Assembly: GCF_007997225.1 (NCBI RefSeq)
Contig: NZ_VORM01000008.1
Span: 62,001-126,000, forward strand
DNA length: 64,000 bases
Source: Subsaximicrobium wynnwilliamsii
Lineage (GTDB): Bacteria; Bacteroidota; Bacteroidia; Flavobacteriales; Flavobacteriaceae
Direction of reading: 5' to 3'
Below, piece after piece: positions 1 to 8,444 of this stretch. Every line of letters begins with the position of its first letter. The stretch's first letter is position 1. Both the position numbers and the translations under genes were made by a program. The notes under the pieces were generated by a model that saw only the letters and a list, made by a program, of their open reading frames with translations, did not search any database and was not told where the DNA came from.

Positions 1-2028
1 AATAATATAAGCTTGGCCAATTTTCTACTAGCTTTGTCTGACATTCATAAAGTGAATATCAACGTCGCTCCAGAATTGAGCCAGGTTACCATTGCCAATA
101 ATTTTTCAAATGTGACTGTGGCAGATCTTCTCATTTTTTTATGTAAGGAATATGATTTGACCATAGACTTTACCGGTAACATTCTTTCCATAAAAAAGTA
201 TGAACCAACCCCACCAAAGATTGAACAACGCATCATCCCCATTGCCTATGACCCTTCGAATAACACGATATCACTCGATGCAAAAGAAGACAAACTTTAT
301 GACGTATTTAAAAAAATCATGGATGAATCAGCGAAAAATATTGTGTTTTCCCCTGGTTTAGAAAATAGATTAATCACCGTCTATATAAATGATACTCCCT
401 TTGAAACCGCAATGGACAACCTCGCTTTTGCGAACAACCTATATATGGAAAAATCAAAGGACGGTTTTTTTGTGTTTGAGGACAACACACCTACAGCGAT
501 ATCATCAACAAACAACCCAAATACAGAGCTCACAAGCCAAAGACCAACGCGACGCAGAAACTCAAATTTCTTTTTTAAGATAAAAGTGCCTGAACAACAG
601 CTTCTGGAAGTTGATTTTGTGAACACGCCTATCGCAGATATTATCAACGATATCGGTAATGAACTTAATATCGACATATTTACTGCCACGCCTTTGGATG
701 AAGCAGGCACCGCAACATTCACGGCGAAATCCATTACGTTTGATGAACTTTTATCTCATCTATTTGAAGTGCAGTCCCAAACGATTTCAAACACTAATAC
801 CCAAAGCAATGAAAACCTAAACAACCTAAATCAAGCAAATTTTTCAAAACGTTTTACATTTAAAAAAGAAAACAATATTTATTTCTTCGGGACAGAGAAT
901 CAATTGAGCGTTCGTAAGGTGGCCATCATACATCTTCAACATCGTTCTGTGGAATTGTTGTCTGATCCAGCAGGCGGGGGCTCAAGTAGCAGGAGCGCAG
1001 GAAGAAACTTTAACTCGAATAATAACTTCAATAATTTTAACGGTATAAGCAATACCCCAATTGGTTCTTATTCCCAAAATCGGAATAGGGAACCAGTTAA
1101 CACCAACAGTAATCAAAACTTCAATAATTTCAGTAATAAGGTAGAAGCCTTGATAAACATTCTTCCGAATGAAATCAAACAGGATTTGGATATTACAGTC
1201 GATTATGAGCTCAATAGTTTTTATGTGACTGGCCCAAGTACTAATGTCGAAAGATTTAAGGATTTTATCAATAGAATTGACAAACCTGTTCCCGTTATAT
1301 TAATTGAAGTCATGTTGATTGAGGTCAACAACACCACTCTTGTTGAAGCAGGCGTTAGTTGGGGAATTGGAGCTGGACCTACGACTACTCAAGGTGGTAT
1401 TTTCCCTGAAACTAATTTAACTTTAGGCGCTAAGACCATCAATAAAGTTATTGGAGGGTTTGACGGTTTTGGATCTTTCAACCTGGGGAAGGTCGTTCCC
1501 AACTTTTTCGCCACCATCAAGGCTATGGAAAGTAACGGAAATCTAAAAATCAGGTCAACCCCCAAACTTTCAACTTTAAATGGGCATAGGGCTACATTTT
1601 CCAACGGACAAACATCTTATTATGCTGTGACCCAGCAAGCTATTATTGGTTCAGATAATCCAGTGACTCAAACCGCCGTGAACTATGTGCCAATAGATGC
1701 TGAATTGGGTTTGACCATCAAGCCTTTGGTTTCTGGAGATGGTCAGGTTACTTTAGACATTTTTGTTGTGCAGTCTACATTTGGCGCTCGAATCTCACAA
1801 GATGCTCCGCCAGACATTAGTTCTCGTGAGTTCAGTTCGATTATAAGGGTAAAAGATCAGGATATTGTCGTGCTCGGCGGCCTTGAAGAGCAGATGAAGA
1901 ACAATTCTGGGTCTGGAGTACCTTTTTTAGCGAGAATTCCAATTATCAAATGGCTATTCAGTAAACGAAAGCGAGAAGCAAAAAAAGCCAAATTGACCGT
2001 CTTGATTAAACCTACTATCATAAATTAA
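1..2028 (+). CDS. Secretin (GspD/PilQ-like), 5'-truncated by window edge
   Basis: Outer-membrane secretin that forms the exit ring of a type II secretion or type IV pilus-like machine. The reading frame is open to base 1 with no stop, so the N-terminus, including any signal peptide, lies outside the window. The visible part starts with an N0/STN-like segment, then N1-type repeats, an Asn/Ser-rich low-complexity linker around residues 315-380, and a C-terminal secretin domain. That domain begins near VPVILIEVMLIEV, contains RSTPKLSTLNG, and ends with VVLGGLEEQ and VPFLARIPIIKWLFS, the usual secretin signature. The stop overlaps the next start by one base (TAATG), so translation is probably coupled to the inner-membrane genes. 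The family is firmly seen; the exact system (T2SS or T4P) cannot be decided from this part. Confidence 0.9.
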   Translation, partial: NNISLANFLLALSDIHKVNINVAPELSQVTIANNFSNVTVADLLIFLCKEYDLTIDFTGNILSIKKYEPTPPKIEQRIIPIAYDPSNNTISLDAKEDKLYDVFKKIMDESAKNIVFSPGLENRLITVYINDTPFETAMDNLAFANNLYMEKSKDGFFVFEDNTPTAISSTNNPNTELTSQRPTRRRNSNFFFKIKVPEQQLLEVDFVNTPIADIINDIGNELNIDIFTATPLDEAGTATFTAKSITFDELLSHLFEVQSQTISNTNTQSNENLNNLNQANFSKRFTFKKENNIYFFGTENQLSVRKVAIIHLQHRSVELLSDPAGGGSSSRSAGRNFNSNNNFNNFNGISNTPIGSYSQNRNREPVNTNSNQNFNNFSNKVEALINILPNEIKQDLDITVDYELNSFYVTGPSTNVERFKDFINRIDKPVPVILIEVMLIEVNNTTLVEAGVSWGIGAGPTTTQGGIFPETNLTLGAKTINKVIGGFDGFGSFNLGKVVPNFFATIKAMESNGNLKIRSTPKLSTLNGHRATFSNGQTSYYAVTQQAIIGSDNPVTQTAVNYVPIDAELGLTIKPLVSGDGQVTLDIFVVQSTFGARISQDAPPDISSREFSSIIRVKDQDIVVLGGLEEQMKNNSGSGVPFLARIPIIKWLFSKRKREAKKAKLTVLIKPTIIN

Positions 2029-3230
2029 TGCTTCAAAACATCTGGACATATCTCAAGTATGGAAATCGCTTCTGTGGCATGGAGCACACCTCCACTAATG
2101 GCAAAGACCAAATAAACTGCATCGTCTTAAAAAGGACTAAAAAGGAACTAGTTGTGGCTGACTTATGTCAAACTGATTCCTTTGAGGAAGTATCTAAAAA
2201 ACTTTCCAGAAATCAACATGCCGTGCTAACAGTTAACAATGATCAGGTCTTATTTAAATCTATCAATAGCAATGAAAGCGAAGCCTCAAAATTAGTCTAT
2301 AAGGCATTTCCCAATATTCAGATGGAAGCTTTTTATTATGAGGTCATTTCTGAGGGGTCGCAGCATTTTGTGTCTATTTGTCGAAAGACATTTTTGGATT
2401 CCTTAATTGACATCTACGCCAGGAACCATGTTTATGTTATCGATATCTCTATAGGAAACGCCATGATTTCCAACATAAAATCGTTTCTAAAAGTTGATAC
2501 CGTTAGAACCTCAAACGCTATTATCGCAATTGAGAACAATGTGATAAAAAGCATCGAGAAGTCAGATACGGAAAATGAATTATATAATGTGAATGGTTTA
2601 GAAGTTTCAAATAAAGAGATCCTGTCATTGGCAGGCGCACTAAAACCTATATTAAATAGTGACACCAGTATCTCAAATTTCAATGATAAACGAAAGGCAA
2701 TCTTGGCAGATTTTGGTCAAGTTCGATTTTTTAACCAGTTTTTTAAATTTTCAGGCCTGTTCCTACTTTCCATACTTTTGATTAACTTTTTTATTTTCAA
2801 CCATTATTTCAATAAAGTAAATGAGCTAAAACAGATCTCCCAGATCAATCAATCAACCAAAGAACAAATTCTTGGACTTAATGAGACCGTTACCAAGAAA
2901 CAAAAGACTGTCGATGACCTACTAAACGGAAACGCCTCACAGACATCATTTTACACTAATGTAGTTATGCAGAGTTTGCCAAATTCAATTCTGCTGTCTG
3001 AATTTAATTACCAGCCATTAAAAAAAAGAATAAAAGCAGATAAGGATATAGAGTTAGAGTATCATATTGTTCAACTCTCTGGCACTTCTACAAATAGCGA
3101 TGTATTCTCTAAATGGATTGGAGAGATGGAGCAATTGGATTGGATAACCAGTATTGAAATACTAGAGTATGGTCTCAAAAATTCCACAAGCTCTAATTTT
3201 AAAATTAAAGCATTCATTGCACATGACTAA
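2028..3230 (+). CDS. GspL/PilN-like inner-membrane assembly protein
   Basis: A 400-residue bitopic protein. Residues 1-230 form a cytoplasmic part resembling a degenerate GspL/PilM actin-like fold. One membrane segment lies at about 238-258 (FSGLFLLSILLINFFIF), followed by a short coiled coil (about 268-300) and a periplasmic alpha/beta domain with the pattern seen in PilN/GspL. It overlaps the secretin stop by one base and the next gene by eight bases, so the three are one operon. Role by family: it couples the cytoplasmic ATPase to the periplasmic platform. Function is inferred from topology and gene order because sequence similarity to named families is weak. Confidence 0.6.
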   Translation: MLQNIWTYLKYGNRFCGMEHTSTNGKDQINCIVLKRTKKELVVADLCQTDSFEEVSKKLSRNQHAVLTVNNDQVLFKSINSNESEASKLVYKAFPNIQMEAFYYEVISEGSQHFVSICRKTFLDSLIDIYARNHVYVIDISIGNAMISNIKSFLKVDTVRTSNAIIAIENNVIKSIEKSDTENELYNVNGLEVSNKEILSLAGALKPILNSDTSISNFNDKRKAILADFGQVRFFNQFFKFSGLFLLSILLINFFIFNHYFNKVNELKQISQINQSTKEQILGLNETVTKKQKTVDDLLNGNASQTSFYTNVVMQSLPNSILLSEFNYQPLKKRIKADKDIELEYHIVQLSGTSTNSDVFSKWIGEMEQLDWITSIEILEYGLKNSTSSNFKIKAFIAHD

Positions 3231-3735
3231 AAAGCAAAAAAATATGGCGTTGATTGCTGGTTTTATATTGGCGTTGATTCTGTGTTATCAATTGGCCATA
3301 AATAAAACCTTCGATCAAAAAAGAGAATTTACGAGTCTAAACAATGAAGCCGCTTTGCTTAAGAACGCTCCAAAGCAATTGTCATTGTTGAAATTAAAGC
3401 AACGGTATTATGACTCCATTTTGAATAAATATCAATTAGATGGCTCTTCCATTCAGAACAATTTATTATCATCAATCAATGACTTTTCCAATAGTAATGA
3501 TCTCAAAGTAATCCATTTTTTAGAACCTCATATAATCAATAAAAATGATTTAGCAATTAAAACTTATGATTTCACTATTGAAGGTCCTTTCGATGCCATA
3601 AACCGACTCATTTATAAACTTGAACAGGAAACCAAGTTTGGCGAGGTTGTAAGTATACATTATGAAAAGAAAAAAAACTTTAGGAGTGGGAAATCTTATT
3701 TACAAGTTAGGGTCTTATTGAAAAGTTTTGGGTAA
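3223..3735 (+). CDS. GspM/PilO-like inner-membrane protein
   Basis: A 170-residue bitopic protein. The ATG at 3223 is chosen because it overlaps the preceding stop (coupled translation) and places a membrane helix at residues 7-24 (MALIAGFILALILCYQLAI). A coiled-coil stretch (about 30-60) follows, then a ferredoxin-like domain with a PilO-type pattern (YDFTIEGPFDAINRLIYKLE). A longer reading from 3169 lies inside the upstream gene and is unlikely. Third gene of the secretin operon. No ATPase, prepilin or platform gene follows; the cluster ends here, near an integration scar. Family call by topology, size and position. Confidence 0.6.
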   Translation: MTKKQKNMALIAGFILALILCYQLAINKTFDQKREFTSLNNEAALLKNAPKQLSLLKLKQRYYDSILNKYQLDGSSIQNNLLSSINDFSNSNDLKVIHFLEPHIINKNDLAIKTYDFTIEGPFDAINRLIYKLEQETKFGEVVSIHYEKKKNFRSGKSYLQVRVLLKSFG

Positions 3736-3760
3736 AAATTTCACATATTCCAATCGATTT

Positions 3761-3892
3761 ATGGATCAAGATTCAGCAATCCTAAACAATGAATTAAATT
3801 ACAGAACAGTAAAAGTCAAATCCTTTTTTAAAACAAGAAAAAATCGTAAAGGGTTATTGCTTTTGCTATCAAATACAAAAGACATAAGTTGA
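3761..3892 (+). CDS. Possible 43-aa ORF, perhaps a gene remnant
   Basis: An ATG-started ORF of 43 codons lies 25 bp after the GspM-like gene on the same strand. It is Lys-rich and ends in a Leu run. No family is recognised. The stretch VKVKSF resembles the start of flavobacterial prepilin leaders, so it might be the stub of a prepilin gene cut near the integration site, but this is weak. It may be non-coding. Confidence 0.2.
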   Translation: MDQDSAILNNELNYRTVKVKSFFKTRKNRKGLLLLLSNTKDIS

Positions 3893-3938
3893 AACATAAA
3901 CCAAGCCAAAAGCTTATGCCTATGTTGTACGCAAACCA

Positions 3939-3969
3939 TAAAAAAGGCTTTCGATTTCTTCAAAGCCTT
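3939..3969 (-). terminator. Rho-independent terminator behind the tRNA fragment
   Basis: On the minus strand an 8-bp stem (AAGGCTTT / AAAGCCTT, 10-nt loop) is followed by a T tract. It sits nine bases beyond the 3' end of the tRNA fragment, as a native tRNA terminator would, which suggests the flank to its left is the original chromosomal context of that tRNA. Confidence 0.75.
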
Positions 3970-3977
3970 GTCTTTGC

Positions 3978-4024
3978 TATCGGGAACTGGTCTTGAACCA
4001 GTGACCCTCGGATTATGAGCCCAA
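3978..4024 (-). pseudogene. tRNA 3' fragment with CAT anticodon (Met or Ile2)
   Basis: On the minus strand this is a tRNA from the anticodon arm to the discriminator base: anticodon stem-loop with loop CTCATAA (anticodon CAT), variable region, T arm ACTGG-TTCAAGA-CCAGT, the 3' acceptor strand TCCCGAT and discriminator A. The D arm and the 5' acceptor strand are absent; the bases to the right do not fit a tRNA. A 3' tRNA fragment next to an integrase is the usual mark of an attachment site. Met and Ile2 tRNAs share this anticodon, so the identity is open. Confidence 0.8.
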
Positions 4025-4072
4025 TAAATGGTTTGAAGTATATTATCCTGCAAAATAAGTACAAACCCTAAT

Positions 4073-5317
4073 TCATTCCCTTTTCAGTTCATCCTTAGCA
4101 TTCAAGGTTTTTTGTAAATCAATCATATCCTTACTCAGCTTCTCTTCCAATACACGTGCATAAATTTGAGTCGTCGCTACTTTTGTATGTCCTAATAATT
4201 TTGAGACTGTTTCAATGGGAACACCGTTGCTCAATGTTACAGTTGTCGCAAAAGTATGTCGAGCCATATGAAAAGTGAGGTTCTTTCTAATTCCCACAGC
4301 GCTTGCAATTTCTTTGAGATACAGATTTGTCTTTTCATTACTTAAAATTGGAAATAAGGTTTCTGAAATGAGTGCCATAGGATGATTCTCATATTTCTCC
4401 AATAGTAATTTGGCCTTGTCCAGTAAAGGCACTTTCACTTTTGTTTTGGTTTTTTGCCGATGGGTAATAATCCAATTATTGCCGTCCATGCCTTCTAAGA
4501 TGTGTTTTGGTTTGAGGTTTTTAACATCCACATAGCTAATACCCGTATAGCAGCTGAAAAGAAATAAATCACGTACTCTTTCCAGACGCTCGATTGGAAA
4601 GTCGTAAGTTTCGAGATTGGAAAGCTCATTGGTTGTTAAGAAATCTCGTTCCTTTTTTTCAAAGGTCATTTTCCAGCGTATAAATGGATCTTTGTCCAAC
4701 CATTCCAAATGATAAGCAAGGGTAACCATTTTGCGAAGCCTTTGGATGTGTTTCATTACCGTGTTATGGGTCATCTCCCTCTTATGTCCTTTTGGATAGT
4801 AAGCGTGGAGAAAACGTTCAAAATCACAGATGAACTTATAGTCCATTTGCTTCAGGAAGACGTCTGAAGTCTTCCTATCCGCTAACATGAATTTTTTGAT
4901 ATAGCCCTCAGTAACCACAAAATTTCTAATGGATCCTGCAGCGTGTGTGTTTTCTATTTTATTGCCGTGGTAATTAATTAGTTCAATCAAGGTTTTCGAA
5001 CTTTCGTTATCGCCACAATAAGCAGATTTAATTTTCTGCGCTGTAATTAATTCGTTCTTGAACTTCAAGTCTTGGTAGATTTGAAAAAGACGAGTTCGAA
5101 CTTCTTGAAAATACTGATTAATTTCTTTTGCCTCACTGGAGTTTCCTCGAAGTCTTTGACTTTTTGCATCCCATAAATCAAGAGGCAATCGTCTTTTTAG
5201 ACTTAAACTAAGTCGTTTTTGGTTTACTGTGAGCCTTGCATAAACTAAAGCAATGTTGTTGTTTGCATTTTGAGCATCTGCCCAAAATCGAATTGAAAAT
5301 GTTTTTGTAGTCCGCAT
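4073..5317 (-). CDS. Tyrosine recombinase/integrase, CTnDOT-like
   Basis: A 414-residue site-specific integrase. The ATG at 5317 gives the usual start MRTTKTFSIRFWADAQ; a longer in-frame reading to 5365 adds 16 residues without homology. Order: N-terminal Arm-DNA-binding domain, SAM-like core-binding domain (about 95-200), and catalytic domain. Catalytic residues seen: beta-hairpin Lys (QKTKTKVKVPLL), HMARH box (HxxR), LGH and Tyr in TTQIYARV. The box that normally holds Arg I reads TGISYVDV, with Ser in that position, as known for the Bacteroides CTnDOT integrase. It lies between a tRNA fragment and an intact tRNA-Arg, so it probably moved an island now reduced or extending out of the window. 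No excisionase or cargo gene is visible beside it. Confidence 0.9.
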   Translation of the reverse strand: MRTTKTFSIRFWADAQNANNNIALVYARLTVNQKRLSLSLKRRLPLDLWDAKSQRLRGNSSEAKEINQYFQEVRTRLFQIYQDLKFKNELITAQKIKSAYCGDNESSKTLIELINYHGNKIENTHAAGSIRNFVVTEGYIKKFMLADRKTSDVFLKQMDYKFICDFERFLHAYYPKGHKREMTHNTVMKHIQRLRKMVTLAYHLEWLDKDPFIRWKMTFEKKERDFLTTNELSNLETYDFPIERLERVRDLFLFSCYTGISYVDVKNLKPKHILEGMDGNNWIITHRQKTKTKVKVPLLDKAKLLLEKYENHPMALISETLFPILSNEKTNLYLKEIASAVGIRKNLTFHMARHTFATTVTLSNGVPIETVSKLLGHTKVATTQIYARVLEEKLSKDMIDLQKTLNAKDELKRE

Positions 5318-5385
5318 AATAATCGTCTTTAAATGAAACAATGTTTTAAGACGAAAGTCAATCAATGCAAATGTAAGTTACATCA

Positions 5386-5435
5386 TAAATGGTAGTTGAG
5401 CTACCATTTATAAAAATAGCTACCGTTTAGCTACC
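5386..5435. repeat. Inverted and direct repeats upstream of the integrase
   Basis: A perfect 10-bp inverted repeat (TAAATGGTAG, 5-nt loop, CTACCATTTA) at 5386-5410 is followed by two more copies of GCTACC at 5419 and 5430. The sequence ATCAATGCAAA also occurs on both sides (about 5350 and 5438). Their position just upstream of the recombinase suits recombinase arm sites or an operator; the function is inferred. Confidence 0.5.
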
Positions 5436-5481
5436 ATATCAATGCAAAACATATCAAATTAAATGAACCCATAAAAACCTA

Positions 5482-5515
5482 AAAACCAAGCAAATCCTAA
5501 AATTTGCTTGGTTTT
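5482..5515 (-). terminator. Terminator of tRNA-Arg
   Basis: A 14-bp stem (AAAACCAAGCAAAT with its complement, 6-nt loop) is followed by a T run on the minus strand, 25-58 bp past the tRNA-Arg 3' end. A smaller hairpin (TACCATC-TGTA-GATGGTA, 5518-5535) lies between them. The stem also carries A/T tracts on the other side, so it could act in both directions. Confidence 0.7.
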
Positions 5516-5539
5516 GATACCATCTGTAGATGGTAAAAG

Positions 5540-5613
5540 TGACCGCGAAGGGATTCAAACCCCCAACCCTCAGAGCCGAAATCTGATGCGCTATTCAGTT
5601 GCGCCACGCGGCC
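5540..5613 (-). tRNA. tRNA-Arg (TCG)
   Basis: A complete cloverleaf on the minus strand: acceptor GGCCGCG pairs with CGCGGTC (one G-U), D arm GCGC...GCGC, anticodon stem TCAGA/TCTGA with loop TTTCGGC giving anticodon TCG, and T arm GGGGG-TTTGAAT-CCCTT with two G-U pairs. No CCA is encoded. It lies head-on to the integrase leader and may be the real attachment target. Confidence 0.88.
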
Positions 5614-5619
5614 TTAATT

Positions 5620-5696
5620 AATGTTCAATGTTCAATGTTCAATGTTCAATGTTCAATGTTCAATGTTCAATGTTCAATGTTCAATGTTCAATGTTC
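5620..5696. repeat. Heptamer tandem repeat (AATGTTC)x11
   Basis: Eleven perfect copies of the 7-bp unit AATGTTC with no interruption, seven bases from the 5' end of tRNA-Arg. Perfect identity points to recent or continuing slippage. The reverse complement GAACATT belongs to the same TTGAACnTT word family found at 31.57, 44.4 and 48.06 kb. A tRNA-Arg promoter would have to lie within or beyond it. Confidence 0.97.
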
Positions 5697-5780
5697 AAAA
5701 ATATTCTTTTTAGATTCAATTTCCCTGTGTCGATGAAAAACTTATAAATTATTCTTGACAATTTGAGAATCCAATTCCAA

Positions 5781-6230
5781 TTATGATAATTTGCTTTTTA
5801 CGATCGTACTTATGGTCTTGCCATCTGCTTTTCCAGCCAATTCCTGGCTTACCATGCCCATGACCTTGCCCATATCTTTCATACCAGATGCACCCACTTT
5901 GGCTATGGTGGCTTCAACAACGTTCTCAATTTCTGCTTCACTCAATTGTGCCGGCAAAAACTGACTGATGATTTCGGCTTGTGCCAATTCTGGGGCTGCT
6001 AAATCATTTCGGTTTTGATCGCTGTAAATTGTGGCGCTGTCTTTACGCTGCTTTACCAATTTAGATAAGATCTTGATCTCTTGCTCCTCGGTAATCTCTT
6101 CTTTTGTGCCTGTTTCGGTTTGGGCCAAAAGCAATTCCGACTTGACAGCTCGCAAAGCTGCCAATGCGGTTTGATCTTTTGCTTTCATCGCTGCCTTAAT
6201 CGCAGTCATCACGTCTTCCTGTAAACCCAT
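5781..6230 (-). CDS. GatB/YqeY domain-containing protein
   Basis: A 149-residue soluble protein of the YqeY family, which is related to the C-terminal tRNA-binding region of GatB but acts apart from the amidotransferase; its role is not well defined. Full family length. Typical features: helical N-terminus MGLQEDVMTAIKAAMKAKD, a central QEIKILSKLVKQRKDSATIY segment, and a small C-terminal bundle ending in MGKVMGMVSQELAGKADGKTISTIVK. It lies downstream of ftsZ on the same strand, but a terminator intervenes at 6304-6338, so it is probably a separate unit. Confidence 0.92.
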   Translation of the reverse strand: MGLQEDVMTAIKAAMKAKDQTALAALRAVKSELLLAQTETGTKEEITEEQEIKILSKLVKQRKDSATIYSDQNRNDLAAPELAQAEIISQFLPAQLSEAEIENVVEATIAKVGASGMKDMGKVMGMVSQELAGKADGKTISTIVKSKLS

Positions 6231-6303
6231 GGTCTTTTAATTTTGAACTGCGAAGGTAGTAAAAATTGTTTCCTTTTTTAAGTTCGATTTTCGTCAATTT
6301 CAA

Positions 6304-6338
6304 AGAAAAACCCGAAACCTTGAAATCAAAGTTTCGGG
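6304..6338 (-). terminator. Terminator of the dcw operon after ftsZ
   Basis: On the minus strand an 8-bp stem (CCCGAAAC / GTTTCGGG) is followed by TTTTTC. It starts 26 bp beyond the ftsZ stop and ends the division cluster before yqeY. Confidence 0.85.
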
Positions 6339-6363
6339 ACCTTCCAATGGATTAGATTTGCTA

Positions 6364-8310
6364 TTAATCTACATTGTCGTGAAGAAAAGAGTTATTGCTC
6401 CTCAATTGCACGTCGTCATTATCATCGGTACCTATTGATGTTCTTGAGGCAGATGTTTCTGAAGATGGACGCGAATTCTCAATGTTCACACCTTTTCTCT
6501 TATAAGCTGGCTCGCGCTCAATCTCATCGATCTTGGCATTGCTGAATTTGTAATTAAACTCCTTCATATTGCGTCTTCGCTCATCGGCGCGTTCTTTCAA
6601 CAAGTCTGAAATAGGACTGGTCATGGGATCCACTTCTGGCGTTTGCTCTGTCGCTAAAGCTTCTGGTTGTATGGTTTTTTTCTCAAAAACAACATCTTCC
6701 TCTACCTCTGGCTTCTCCTTTGTTTTACTTGCATTTTTACTTGCATTGATGGACGACTCATAGGTCGTGAAATCATCGAGAGCATAACGCTTCTCACCAG
6801 TTTCATTCGCTTCAGTCACTGGAATAATCTCAACATGCTCGTTAACCTTGATGTCATTTACGTCATCTTCAAGACCATAAACTTTAGGTTTTTCAGTTTC
6901 TGAAGCCTTAGGTTCCTCGACTTTATTTCTTTTATCTGGCAAAGGCATATCGAACATTAAGGTAACCTGCTCTTCTTCCTTGGTGTCTACAATTTTAGTG
7001 GGCTCTATCTTTGCCGGTGTAATCACAAAATCCTCTTCTTTAAATTTGTGGTCCAGTACTTCGTCATGAACCACACTGATATTTTTAATGATATCGGTGG
7101 TCTTAACAAATTGGGGGTCTGCGGATCTATTCGATTTAGGCGAATCTGGAACCACATCGTCGATAAGTTTGTGCACAACCACATCTGGCTTTTTAGGCGC
7201 TTCTTCTGAAACTGTATTGGCTGGATTAATGTTTCTTTTTTGTCTCAAAAAAGGAGTTTCCTCTTTTTCATCTTCAAGCGCATGCACCACTTTAACGGCT
7301 TCGGTATTTGAGATCTCATTTTGCTGATCAATATCAAAACCTGTAGCAATTATGGTTACCGAAATAGATTCCTGCAAAGACTCATCTTCCCCTACACCCA
7401 TAATAATGTTGGCGCCATGGCCTGCCTGGTTTTGAATGTGATCGTTGATCTCCCCAATTTCATCAATGGTAATTTCCTGCGCGCCAGACACGATGAGCAA
7501 CAATACGTTTTTAGCGCCAGTAATCTTATTATCATTTAAAAGTGGTGAATCCAATGCCTTCATGATGGCTTCTTGCGCTCTGGTTTTACCAGAAGCTGTT
7601 GCAGATCCCATAATCGCAGTCCCGCTATTGCTTAACACCGTTTTAGCATCGCGTAAATCAATGTTTTGCGTGTAGTGATGGGTAATCACTTCGGCAATAC
7701 CTCTGGAAGCAGTTGCCAAAACCTCATCTGCTTTTGAGAATCCTGCCTTAAAACCAAGGTTACCATAAACCTCACGTAGCTTATTGTTGTTGATAACAAC
7801 CAAAGAATCCACATGAGAACGTAACGTCTCTATCCCCTTCTGGGCTTGTTCATTTCTTGTTTTGCCTTCAAACTGAAAAGGCATGGTTACAATCCCAACC
7901 GTCAAAATATCCAATTCCTTGGCTAATTTTGCAATTACTGGAGCAGCACCTGTACCAGTGCCACCACCCATACCCGCAGTGATAAACACCATTTTGGTGT
8001 TGGTATCCATCATGCGCTTCAAGTCTTCCAAACTCTCTATGGCAGCCTGTTCGCCTACTTCTGGATTGGCACCTGCGCCCAATCCCTCCGTTAGATTAAC
8101 CCCCAATTGGATTTTGTTTGGCACACCACTACTGTGCAAAGCTTGCGAATCTGTATTACAGATCACAAAATCAACGCCTTTAATGCCTTGTAAAAACATG
8201 TGGTTGATGGCGTTGCTTCCGCCGCCTCCTACGCCAATAACCTTGATGACGTTGGATTGGTTCTTGGGTAAATCGAATGCTATATTCCCGATATCATTGT
8301 TATTGCTCAT
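6364..8310 (-). CDS. ftsZ: Cell division protein FtsZ
   Basis: Tubulin-like GTPase that assembles the division ring. The 648-residue protein has a normal core (about residues 1-330): IKVIGVGGGGSNAINHM at the N-terminus, the tubulin signature GMGGGTGTGAAP near residue 113, and a following catalytic-loop region. A long acidic, repeat-poor tail of roughly 300 residues follows, rich in Glu, Lys and Pro, ending in a short conserved tail (NNSFLHDNVD), presumably the docking peptide for FtsA. Long linkers are common in flavobacterial FtsZ. The 198-bp gap to ftsA carries a large palindrome and decamer repeats, so ftsZ may have its own promoter or mRNA processing site there. Confidence 0.98.
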   Translation of the reverse strand: MSNNNDIGNIAFDLPKNQSNVIKVIGVGGGGSNAINHMFLQGIKGVDFVICNTDSQALHSSGVPNKIQLGVNLTEGLGAGANPEVGEQAAIESLEDLKRMMDTNTKMVFITAGMGGGTGTGAAPVIAKLAKELDILTVGIVTMPFQFEGKTRNEQAQKGIETLRSHVDSLVVINNNKLREVYGNLGFKAGFSKADEVLATASRGIAEVITHHYTQNIDLRDAKTVLSNSGTAIMGSATASGKTRAQEAIMKALDSPLLNDNKITGAKNVLLLIVSGAQEITIDEIGEINDHIQNQAGHGANIIMGVGEDESLQESISVTIIATGFDIDQQNEISNTEAVKVVHALEDEKEETPFLRQKRNINPANTVSEEAPKKPDVVVHKLIDDVVPDSPKSNRSADPQFVKTTDIIKNISVVHDEVLDHKFKEEDFVITPAKIEPTKIVDTKEEEQVTLMFDMPLPDKRNKVEEPKASETEKPKVYGLEDDVNDIKVNEHVEIIPVTEANETGEKRYALDDFTTYESSINASKNASKTKEKPEVEEDVVFEKKTIQPEALATEQTPEVDPMTSPISDLLKERADERRRNMKEFNYKFSNAKIDEIEREPAYKRKGVNIENSRPSSETSASRTSIGTDDNDDVQLRSNNSFLHDNVD

Positions 8311-8413
8311 AGATATTGAATTTAATATTTATATTTTTTTTGAATTGCGAATCGCAATCCAAAATTTCTGATTTTAATATTTTATTTTTTATGCAATTTT
8401 CAAATTGCGCGCC

Positions 8414-8441
8414 GTACGGACAAGTCGCGACTTGTCCGTAC
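8414..8441. repeat. Perfect 28-bp palindrome between ftsA and ftsZ
   Basis: The half-site GTACGGACAAGTCG is followed directly by its exact reverse complement, giving 14 bp per arm with no spacer. It has no T tract, so it is not a classical terminator. It lies about 100 bp upstream of the ftsZ start. Confidence 0.95.
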
Positions 8442-8444
8442 TAC

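Noticed and set aside
8414-8441. Terminator between ftsA and ftsZ
   Set aside because: The palindrome has no loop spacer and no T tract on either strand.
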